The translations under genes were made by a program, and so were the position numbers. This document shows, in pieces, positions 55,365 through 64,000 of a DNA stretch of 64,000 nt. Where the stretch lies: positions 57,243,228 through 57,307,227 of the forward strand of contig OX235275.1 in NCBI GenBank assembly GCA_944472155.2. The letters are read 5' to 3'. Origin of the DNA: Trichobilharzia szidati. Lineage: Eukaryota; Platyhelminthes; Trematoda; Strigeidida; Schistosomatidae. Every line of letters starts with the position of its first letter. Position 1 is the first letter of the stretch. A model generated the notes under the pieces. That model was not told where the DNA came from, made no database searches, and worked only from the letters and a program-made list of their open reading frames with translations.

Positions 55365-56360
55365 TTTTCTCGTGAGTTGAAGTTTCTGTAGCCGTTTCAA
55401 TGGTTTCTCGAGGTAGAGTAGCTAGCTCCTCTTTTTTCGGGATTGAGATCGGCTAGAAAACTAGTGAGCTATTAAAACAGGCGAAGTGTAGAATTTGCAA
55501 TTAATAGTGTTCTCTGAGCTGGTTGGTTTAGTTGCTGAGCTTTCGTCGTCCTTCTGGACAACATCTTCAGCGCAATATTTAGCATAAATTGAAATTATTT
55601 AAATTTCTTCATGAGTGATATAACTGCGTCTCCCGGTAACCATCTTTACATATGTATTGACCACTTTCTACTGACTTGGATTTTAAACTTTCTGGTCACC
55701 TGATTTACTTTTTATTAGTTGGTATATTTTGTCTAAGTCAACGTGTTTGTTAATTGCATTTTCGTTTGAGTACCAGGCTTCTAGGAATTCTCTGACACTT
55801 TTGGTGTTTCCTCTGTCTAAGATTTTGACATAATCCCAATCAAATTGATGTCCATAATTGTATATGAGGAGCCCCAAGTTACTTCGATGTTTAAAACGAT
55901 GGGTGCCATGTTTTAGACTCAGTAGTAACACCATCATTCACAGGTACATCCAGCTAATGAATTCCAAATGGGGTGGAATATGCAACGCATATTTTAATGT
56001 TAATTATCGTCTACCACAGTTTATCTAGAAATGTGTTCATAAATGTTGGAACAAGTCTGCTTTTCTTCGCAATTTCTTCATATATTTCCCGACATTGTTA
56101 ATGATACAATAGTGTTTATGTAAAATGCCAGTCATTCCAGTTTAAAACATCAACCATTCAGTCGTGTTGTACCTCCTTATATGAAATCTGAAAATCAAAA
56201 TTATTTGTACGTACTATCAACTGTATTACTACGTTAATTCTTGATAGCGACTTTAAAACTCTGTACGGATAAATAACTCTTTTACTATTAGCCTTAATCA
56301 GTTGTTCAAGTTATCAAGAAGTTTATTGTGTTGGCAGATCCCTTGTATGTATTTTATCCC
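55365..56360 (+). repeat. Hammerhead-type element and flank, third copy, split by a Penelope fragment
   Basis: 55365-55490 and 55869-56360 match 25046-25160 and 25165-25800. Between them a Penelope piece is inserted. A decayed hammerhead lies at 55945-56010 (ggtacatccagctaatgaat, ggggtggaa), where CUGAUGA has become CUAAUGA and the right half is lost. Confidence 0.5.
55495..55937 (-). mobile_element. Penelope-like GIY-YIG C-terminal fragment
   Basis: Minus frame 55937-55683 reads HQFDWDYVKILDRGNTKSVR, EFLEAWYSNENAINKHVDLD, then KIYQLIKSK. This is the conserved end of the GIY-YIG module of Penelope-like elements (H-x-FDW-x-x-V-x-IL-x-R and EAW..NE.AIN). About 85 codons survive, and the upstream part is absent. 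Confidence 0.65.
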
Positions 56361-56368
56361 CTCTTATC

Positions 56369-57500
56369 ATAGATTTTGAGAAGGCCTTCGACAGCGTTGA
56401 CCACGAAGTAATTTGGAAACTATTCGAGTACTACGGCGTACCCCAAATATTCATCAACCTTATTCAACAACTGTACGACAACGGCACATGTCAAGTGATC
56501 CACAACGGAAAACTCAGCGAAGCGTTTGGAGTAAACACAGGAGTCAGACAAGGGTGCTTATTATCACCAATGATATTCCTAATTGTGGTGGACTGGATTA
56601 TTCGTCAGACAGTGGGAAACGAGAAGACAGGGATATCCTGGACCGACGTGAAGAACCTAGAAGACCTGGATTTTGCGGATGATTTATGTTTGATGTCACA
56701 CAAAATTGAAGACTTACAAGCAAAACCGACAAACTGGTCGAAGAAGCAGCCAGAGAAGACAGGACTCCAGGTGAACATAGACAAGACAGAGGTTATGAAA
56801 ATAACCAACCAACCAACAACAACAGCAGCAACATCCATTGCCAATCACCATCAACCGGAGGGATTTGAAAGAGGTTACTTCTTTCACTTATTTAGGGAGC
56901 ATTGTCTCAACCACAGGAGGAACGGACGAGGATGTCAAATCGAGAATCGGGAAGGCGAGAAACACAATCATCAACCTGAAACCAATCTGGAAATCTTCGT
57001 CACTCAACTCAGCATCAACAAAAAATTCGGATTTTCAATACAAACGTCAAGTCAGTCAGTTCTTCTATACGTATGGATCAGAAACTTGGCGGGTCACAAA
57101 GAATATTTACAACAGCCTGTTGCAGACCTTTATCAACAGTTGTGTTCGCTCCATACTGAAGATTAGATGGCCGGAAAGAATCACAAACAAGAAGCTATGG
57201 GAACAAACAAATCAGGAACCAATCGCTGAACAAATATGCAGAAGAAAGTGGAGATGGACTGGACACTCGCTGAGGAGGCCGTTAGGCGACATCACGCGTC
57301 AGGCCAGTGCTCGAGTGGAACCCGAAAGGGAAGCGGCGAGTGGGACGTCCAAGGGTGACATGGAGGAGATCGTGTGATGAGGAACTGAAACAGTATCGAA
57401 TAACATGGATGCAAGCTAAAAGTATAGCACAAGACAGAAGCAAGTGGAGGCGTGCAGTTGAAGCCCTATGTTGCACTAGGAACCCAAGGGAACAATAATA
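56369..57500 (+). mobile_element. RTE-clade (SR2-like) LINE, best preserved RT in the window
   Basis: 5'-truncated. It starts at IDFEKAFDSVDHEVIWKL and continues through GVRQGCLLSPMIFLIVVDW and DFADDLCLMSH, with the catalytic FADD at 56672-56683. After frame slips near 56835 and within 57010-57080 comes LKEVTSFTYLGSIVSTTGG, then ILKIRWPERI and CRRKWRWTGHSLRRPLGDI. After another slip near 57320 comes PKGKRRVGRPRVTWRRSCDE and ALCCTRNPRE. The tail is gaagccctatgttgcacta...(aataat)n. RT and endonuclease-derived order fit SR2-like elements. Being truncated and frameshifted, it cannot move by itself. Confidence 0.85.
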
Positions 57501-57985
57501 ATAATATCAATCTGAAGAAATCAAGAACAAGAGTTTATGTAGAATGAAATGGTACCATCATCGTTTATTTCGTTGGCTTCTCATCAGCTGCTTACAGCCT
57601 GAATATATTATTAAGTTTAAGTACAGAAACAGTATTAACATACAACTCAAAAGAGTTCAATTTTAAACGAGAAATCAGTGTGTGCATGAAATGGTATTAT
57701 TTAATGACTACCTTATTCTAAACATTAACAGTCACACAGAACGGAATTTTTGTCGTTACGTAACTGAATGAACGAGAGCATAGAGGCATCCAGTTATCAG
57801 GGCGAAGGAAAGTTGATAACCGCTTCTTTCTGAACACATAAATCAGGTTTCAGATGTTTAATAGATAGTGCTTCGACACACTTGAGGAGAATTGCGCTCC
57901 TCTTTTGTCTATTGATGATTTTGAGGGATCGTACAATGTCCATCTTGTGATCCATATCAAGCAGTTGTCTTGCAGTGGAAAACAC
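57500..57985 (-). mobile_element. Penelope-like GIY-YIG C-terminal fragment, duplicate of 26.1 kb
   Basis: Minus frame 57985-57797 reads STARQLLDMDHKMDIVRSLK, IINRQKRSAILLKCVEALSI and KHLKPDLCVQKEAVI. This matches the C-terminal GIY-YIG extension of schistosome Penelope-like elements. It is better preserved than its paralogue at 26.1-26.54 kb. Confidence 0.65.
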
Positions 57986-58049
57986 GCTTTTAATAGAGCC
58001 TGGAGTCTGATTTATGTACTGAGAAAGAAACAGTTATCAGGCAGAGATT

Positions 58050-59490
58050 ACGGCAGATGTTCTCACTCCATTACTGCAAAACGTTTGGAAAGAAGGAAAG
58101 GGACCTACCGATTGGAAGAAAGGCCATCTTGTCAAGCTGCCAAAGAAGGTTGACTTAGGCCTGTGCAAGAACTGGCGTGGAATAATGGTCTTGTCCACGC
58201 CAGGTGAAATACTTATTCGCAGACAGATACAGAACTCTGCCAACCATAACAAGCTGGATTCATGAAAGGCAAATCATGTGCTGGTCAAATCGCAGCTTTA
58301 TGCTTCGTCATCCAAATAAAGCCTGGAATATCAGTCAACCTGTACAGCAACTTCATAGACTCTGAAAACGCCTTCGACAGACAGCGTTGACAGAGAAGTA
58401 ATTTGAAGACTACTTCAACACGTTGGCATACCTCAAGTATTTATCAACCTCATTCAACAGCTGGCTAGATGACAGTGCCACGTGTCAAGTAATCCACAAT
58501 GAAAACTCAGCGAGGCGTTCGAATTGCAAACTGGAGTGAGACAAGACTGCCTATTATCACCTATGATATTCCTGATTGTGCTGGACTGGATTATGCGTCA
58601 GACTGTTGGGGGCGAGGAGTCAAAGATACGCTTGACAGCCGATAAAAAGACTTTAGAAGATCTGGATTTCGCAGACGATATATGCCCAATGTCACACAAA
58701 CTCGAGGAATTGCAAGCGTAAATCAACAAACAGGCAGCGAACCCAGGACTCCAGGTGAACACAAATAAGACAGAGGTAGTGAAGATACCCAATAAATCGC
58801 AACAACAACAACAACTAGCACCATCAACGACAGAGATTTAACAGAGGTTGTCCCCTCCTCTCATCTTTTAGGCATTGTTTAAACTACAGGTAGTCGCAAC
58901 GGGTGAAGATGTCAAAACGAATGAGGAACTGAAAGGCAAGATTCAACTTCATCAACCTGAAACCAGTTTGGAAATCTTCCACAATTAGCAGAAGGAAGAA
59001 GATTCGCATTTTCAACATCAATAGGAAGTCTGTTCTTCTATACCCATCAGAAACGTGCACTGCGTGTCACGAAACGAAAATCCAACAGGTTGCAGACTTT
59101 CATCAACAGCTGCCTTTGCCGGCTCCAAACTGAAGATTAAATTGTCAGAAAGAATAAGCAACAAAACTCTGACTGGGAACAAACCAACAGGTGAGAGCTG
59201 AGTGCTCAACAAATATATAGGAGAAAGTAGAGATCGATCGGGCATACATTGAGGAGGCCACCGAATAACATCGCGCACAATGCAGGCCATCACTCTATTG
59301 GAATCCGAATGAGAAGCGACGAGTGGTTCATATGTGTGAGGGTGGTATGGGATAGGTCGTTTGAGGAAGAGATGAGAGGGTTTGGTCAGCCGTGGACCCA
59401 GTTGAAGAGGACGGCAGAAAACAGAAAAAAGTGGAGGTGTGTTACTGTAGCCATATGTTCCACTTGGAACGCAAGTGAATAATAATAATC
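58050..59490 (+). mobile_element. RTE-clade LINE, long but degenerate RT to 3' end
   Basis: Order on the + strand: WKEGKGPTDWKKGHLVKLPK, LCKNWRGIMVLSTPGE, a slip, RQRCQ/REVI, QTGVRQDCLLSPMIFLIVLD, DLDFADDICPMSHKLEELQA (FADD kept), then NGRDLTE-like, FINLKPVWKSS and the end gtagccatatgttccacttgg with (aataat)n. Many frame breaks. The 58050-58390 part is the paralogue of 26620-26985. Confidence 0.75.
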
Positions 59491-61088
59491 AAATTAGGCT
59501 TTACTTGCCTTGGTTACTGGGTAACTTCATTCTCTCTTTCATTCGATTTCGTAAGACTGGAAATTCCACTCTGTGTGATTGTTATTGTTAGGAATAAGGT
59601 GATCACTATCAGTATGATTCTTACTATTGTTAACTTGATTGGACACTAGTTGATAACTAGTAACACATGTCTAGTCATTTATTTGGTAAAGACCGAGTTG
59701 TACAAGTCACGCTTGCAATGTGGGCATAATTCCAGGTGGCTTCCCATCAGGCGTACTTTGAATTGTTGATATTAGATGATTGGAGGCTATTGGCAGGAAG
59801 CCTTCGACCTAGGTTTCATGCTAGTTTTCAATCATCTGTCAGCAAGATGTAACTGGAGTCTTGAGATAACTCTAGTTTCCAATCACAGTATCCAACACAG
59901 TCCTACAGGAGGTCAACAGCAAACCTGAATAACTCAGTAGTAATGTTTCTGACCGCATCGCTGGATGACATGGATTAGAGCCTCAAAAAGGATATGAGTT
60001 CCTTCAGAAATGCGGATACACCCTACTCAATGGTGAGTGCCAACTAGCAGGATACCTCGACAGTATCGAAGGCTCCCTGTCGATTGCCTCAAATTGTCTA
60101 ATATTATTGTTACCACTTGATACACACACTGATTTTTATCTAGACTTGAACTCTGTAGATAAGTATGTTATTGTAGTTTCTGTACATACACGTAGTAATT
60201 TCTCTAGGCTTTAGGCAACTGATGAGAAGCCAACGAAGTGAACAATGATGATACCACTTTATTGTCCACAAACTGTTGTTCTTGCTTAATTTGCATCCAT
60301 TTTAATCTACAGGTTCCAAAAAAAGACGAACATAATGTATTAAAGAAATATAATCTGGTCGCTTATTGTAACAACAATCGCATTTTTGATACCAGTAACA
60401 CAATGAACGTTGAATCTACCAGCACAAATCTAGGAGTGCTATCAAATCCATGCATCCTATTAAGATTAGCATTACTGCAAGCACACATACATTGAGAACA
60501 TCTGTAGCTCAATTGGAATGCTCTCGCTAGTGTTAAGATCTTTGAATTTCATGGCCTGTAACTGCGCAGTTTATTCTGTCCTTATGGACAACATTTTCAG
60601 AGCCACAGTATTGAACCCTGTAGTATAGTGACCAATGGAACTTAATCAATACTGCCAGTAAACTTCAGACACAAAATACTAGTCATTCCACAGTAATTGA
60701 TCGTTGTGTACAGACATTGTGTATATGACTTAAAAATACAGACAGTTTTGTGCTCTATTTGTTAGATTCTTTTGTTCGATTCATGACTGTTGCATGCTTT
60801 CATTTATTATTGGTGTGTGTGTCAACGCATCTTGATGCTTAAGCTCATAGGCGTTACCCGAAAGATCAATTCTATATTGATAACAGTAATCCTTGCTTCA
60901 CACTTCTTAAAAAAATAGGTAGACCATTAAATATTTTTCTCAAAAAATCATCTCAAATTATATCACAAACATTTTAACACCCCTTCGCCTTGGTTTATTC
61001 ATATTTTCTCTCTGTTTCATTGAATCCTTGAGAGACAGATTTTGAACGTAGGACAGACTCAAACTATATATGTGGTATATTTCAATCA

Positions 61089-61095
61089 TATAAAT
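61089..61095 (+). promoter_or_regulatory. TATA-like box of MEG copy 3
   Basis: TATAAAT, 50 bp upstream of the ATG at 61139, as in the other two copies. Confidence 0.5.
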
Positions 61096-61138
61096 GTTTC
61101 AGTCCTCAAACTACTTCAGTGTTCAGGTAACCAAGAAG

Positions 61139-61217
61139 ATGAGATCAGCTATTTTTATCGTTTATCTACTGCTTGTTCTACACACTATCATGCTTAGCAT
61201 TGTCGGAGCAGACTCAG
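61139..61217 (+). CDS. MEG-like gene copy 3, signal-peptide exon
   Basis: A 79-nt exon encodes MRSAIFIVYLLLVLHTIML plus SIVGADS, with a phase-1 donor CAG|GTGAGT. The frame upstream is open (from 61094), but the paralogues show that the ATG at 61139 is the conserved start. The candidate next exon is 63575-63599. The remaining exons would lie outside the window. Confidence 0.65.
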
Positions 61218-61436
61218 GTGAGTTTATTTCTATTATTATTTTTGTTATTATCATTATAATTGTCCAAGAAATATTTTATGTACTTATTCCGTCTGCGTGA
61301 AAGCACATGGATGTTTCTGATGTAGTTACGTTCTCTAAGCGAAATATTGAATGTTAGACGCTTTCATTGTCAGCCCAGACAACAACTTCAAGAGATTGTC
61401 TTGAAGAATAAAATTCAAGTTAAGCAAATCTGATCA

Positions 61437-62735
61437 AATTTGTTTCATTACGAATAAAATTTTATTTTGATAAAGTCACACAGTGCTGTTCTACAGTAAT
61501 TTTTACTGATGACCACCAATCGAGCACAAATTATCATTGCTACTCATTATCATATCAAGACCCTACTCACATAACTTTCTTGCTTCATTTATATATATGA
61601 GTAAAAATTGATGATTAGATATTTGAATAAAAACAGTATGAGATAAAGAACATTCAGAAATAATATTAGTGTTATCAATAAAATATAATAAGAAGGGGAA
61701 TGAGATGTTCATATAGTAGAAATAAGTAAAGTGCTGGAACGTTAGAATGTGAATTGAATACATTTTAACATCATTTATTACCCTACTTTGATTTGACTGA
61801 CTGGTGGTAATAATATTTCCCATGGCTCTGGTATTTGCGATGAGTCATTTCTGTTGCATTTGTTGGATGTAGATTATTCGATGAACCAGGACTAAATAAT
61901 CAATCTCTGTCTCCACCTACCTTTATTACTGTGTTAGAATTTTGACTCTGTCCCACTTAACCTATTGTGTGATTGTGTGTTAATGGGTGCAGTGCGATTG
62001 GTGAGTTTTTTTCCTGAATTATTTATCTTTTCGGGGTCAATCATTCTAACCTAAGCTAAATTCTTATGTTCTGATAATCTCACTACTCCTCATCTACTGG
62101 TTTGATTGACCTATCTAGTTGACTTAACTCACAGTCACTGCAAGGTATTTTGTAAATCATGTTTTTTTGGATCATTGGATAAATCAACAGGGTCCTTTAG
62201 CTTTCAGAACTTGTCTCTGAGTAAGTTTGTAGGCTTGAATGCCAGTCTAATTCCTGCTTTATTGAGAATGCTACGTAGGGTCCCCTACCTCATTATATGA
62301 TAAAACTGTAAATGCTCTTATTTATGTTATCCCTGTTAGTTTCACCATTATTTTATTTTTCGTTCAATCTTTTCTGATCTTCCTGACGAATTTTATGGGA
62401 TAGTTATTTAACACGAATGCCTCTTCTATGTGTTTCACTTCATCTTTTTGGCTTCTTACTGTCACTTACTTTTACAATGAAACATCTTATTGTATTTTAT
62501 TGATAACACAAATATTATTTCTGAATGTTCTTTATCTTATACTGTTTTTATTCAAATGTCTAATTATCAAATTTTACTCATGTATATAAATGAAGCAATA
62601 AAGTTGTGTGACTAGTGCCTTGATATGATTATGAGTAGCAATGATAATTTGTGATAGAAAGGTGGTTATCTGTAAATATTACTGTATAACAACACTGTCT
62701 GATATTATCAAAATAAAATTTTATCCCTAATGGAG
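61437..62735 (-). mobile_element. Penelope-like relic flanked by inverted repeats (MEG copy 3 intron)
   Basis: Inverted ends lie at about 61437-61545 and 62625-62735. The interior is as in copy 1 without the 500-bp hammerhead element, which confirms the empty site near 61925. Confidence 0.6.
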
Positions 62736-62944
62736 TTATCTCAGCAATGCCGTTATGCAGCTATACAGTCCTGATTATCCCAATTCAACTTTAAGAAGTC
62801 TTTTAGAATCTCATAGAATTTTTTTAAAAACTGGGATCAAAATCTCTGTCGTCAAGAATCGCGCATTTATGGTTTCCTGCATCTTCGCTAGCTTGGAGCT
62901 GCGCTCATTAACTTAAAATAATATTAATAATAATGATGATTAAT

Positions 62945-63150
62945 TATTCCTGTACGTTCCTTGTGGAATATAGGGCTTGAAGAAGCAGCTGTGAAGTTTC
63001 GGTAGAAGTAGTGTTTAGTTTTTTACGAGATGGGGTTGCTAGCCTCATGCCCAACCTTCCCTCTCTACCAGTCTTATTACAGGCATAGTGGGGTTAGGGA
63101 ATGCGTCGGCGTCAATGGAGAGCATTCTACCACCGTGCCACAGACGCACT
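62945..63150 (-). mobile_element. tRNA-derived SINE (RTE-tailed family), MEG copy 3
   Basis: Counterpart of 29515-29725 and 42110-42310. The head on the minus strand is slightly different (caatggagagc on the + strand in place of gacggagagc). Confidence 0.6.
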
Positions 63151-63574
63151 CATCAACTATGTTCCCTTTGTGATTTAGTTTGGAAAGCCATAGTGTACCT
63201 TTGCTTATTTTTTGCATTATCATATATGGTATCATATCAAATGTCGCAGATTCTTAGATCCGAAAATTTCCTGTTTTCATAGGAAATATAGTGAATTTCC
63301 GCATCATATTTTGCAACCCCTGAATTGTTGACTTGCTTCCAAGCTAATAAAAACTCTGTCAACTCTGGTATTTGATAAACTTCACGGAAATGTACAATAG
63401 TACTGAAGGGCTGTACGCCTGATTAAGTCAGACGCAATGATTTCTAGACCAAATCACCGCTTCAGTCCTTATGCATTGAGATTTTTGGGTCATTATCATG
63501 TGCTCAGTGGCTTATATTCTTTCATATAAATTAAAAGAATCTACAACATTTGTATTTTCTACTAAATTACGCAG

Positions 63575-63599
63575 AGGATAGTTCAAGTCGTGGTGGTAG
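63575..63599 (+). CDS. Candidate micro-exon of MEG copy 3
   Basis: The tacgcag acceptor and GTAAGT donor flank 25 nt encoding E-D-S-S-S-R-G-G in the exon-1 phase. Splice sites are kept while two codons changed relative to copy 1 (G to S twice), so the segment is not simply frozen. Confidence 0.4.
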
Positions 63600-64000
63600 G
63601 TAAGTATACAGACTGGTTTTAAATCTGTGGCATTCTTATTTAATTCAACTAAAACTTTCTTGTTGACTGATTCGAATAAAGTGCTCAGCCTCTATTGGCA
63701 TGTTGGCTACTTGAGCGAATGCCTCAACGATGAAAGTACTCATTAATTTGCACGATAAATTATCTGAACTTAATAGCCGCAAGTACATTGAACTTCATGA
63801 AAACTGATTAGGAGTCCTTATTCACTGAACACCAGTATATTCTCAACAGATCTGTACACTGTCTCCTACCTCTGCTAAGCTAAGTGTAGTTCTGGGGTGC
63901 TATTTTCTAATAACGGTCGTTCCTTAAATATTCATTCATGAAGTTAGTTTGATTTCTTCATGTTTCTCTGGAGGTAAACAGCTGTTTTGCTTCCCAGTCT

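Larger units (their letters stand above)
59494..64000. repeat. Duplicated MEG unit, copy 3 (cut by the window end)
   Basis: 59494-60415 matches 38121-39040, and 60415-64000 matches both unit 1 (from 26990) and unit 2 (from 39040). The unit continues beyond the window, so more of this third gene copy lies to the right. Confidence 0.85.

Overview
The window looks like nuclear DNA of a blood fluke (Schistosoma or a close relative). It is AT-rich and intron-rich, and it has no bacterial-type operons and no long open frames. It is packed with decayed retroelements of the kinds known from schistosomes: RTE-clade (SR2-like) and CR1-like LINEs, Penelope-like elements (PLEs) with GIY-YIG remnants, tRNA-derived SINEs, and hammerhead-ribozyme elements of the Sm-alpha type. 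It also carries micro-exon genes (MEGs), a gene class characteristic of schistosomes that encodes small secreted proteins. The species cannot be fixed from the sequence alone. Almost every open frame longer than 60 codons is either a frame shadow or a fragment of a retroelement.

The best-supported host gene runs on the + strand from 4652 to about 12576. A signal-peptide exon (4652-4724) is followed by exons of 18-31 nt with GT..AG borders. The core is an array of near-identical 21-nt exons spaced at exactly 146 bp (5955, 6101, 6247, 6393, 6539, 6685, 6831). Six of these encode the heptad G-S-T-S-T-N-T. Further micro-exons at 7027, 8720, 9597 and 10395 keep one reading frame, and a terminal exon with stop and AATAAA is proposed at 12546. 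The total is 127 codons plus stop. The large introns hold SINE and PLE relics.

A second MEG-like gene is present three times, with first exons at 27700-27778, 39757-39835 and 61139-61217. Each has a TATA-like box 50 bp upstream of the ATG, a signal-peptide exon ending in phase 1, and a candidate micro-exon about 2.4-3.0 kb downstream. These sit in large duplicated units: about 26985-37970, about 39040-50020 (extending back to 38121), and about 59494 to the window end. Units 1 and 3 also share their upstream order of repeats (16.4-18.5, 24-27 kb versus 50.5-54.4, 54.7-58.4 kb), so a tandem duplication and a larger segmental duplication are superposed.

The paralogous units give natural empty sites for dating insertions. 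Unit 2 alone carries a 500-bp element (40545-41044) with hammerhead-like motifs on both strands, 61-bp internal inverted repeats and a 12-bp target-site duplication. Unit 1 alone carries a GC-rich 641-bp insert (32472-33112) with a 12-13-bp target-site duplication. Each MEG intron also holds a PLE relic flanked by inverted repeats of about 100-260 bp.

Region by region: 0-4.1 kb, repeats (RTE, split hammerhead element, PLE, SINE). 4.5-12.7 kb, the 146-bp-array MEG. 12.7-26.1 kb, LINE/PLE graveyard (CR1, gag-like, RTE, PLE). 26.1-38 kb, MEG unit 1. 38-50 kb, MEG unit 2. 50-59.5 kb, second LINE/PLE block including the least decayed RTE copy. 59.5-64 kb, start of MEG unit 3. All exon structures are predictions from splice signals, frame and conservation; no transcript evidence was available.
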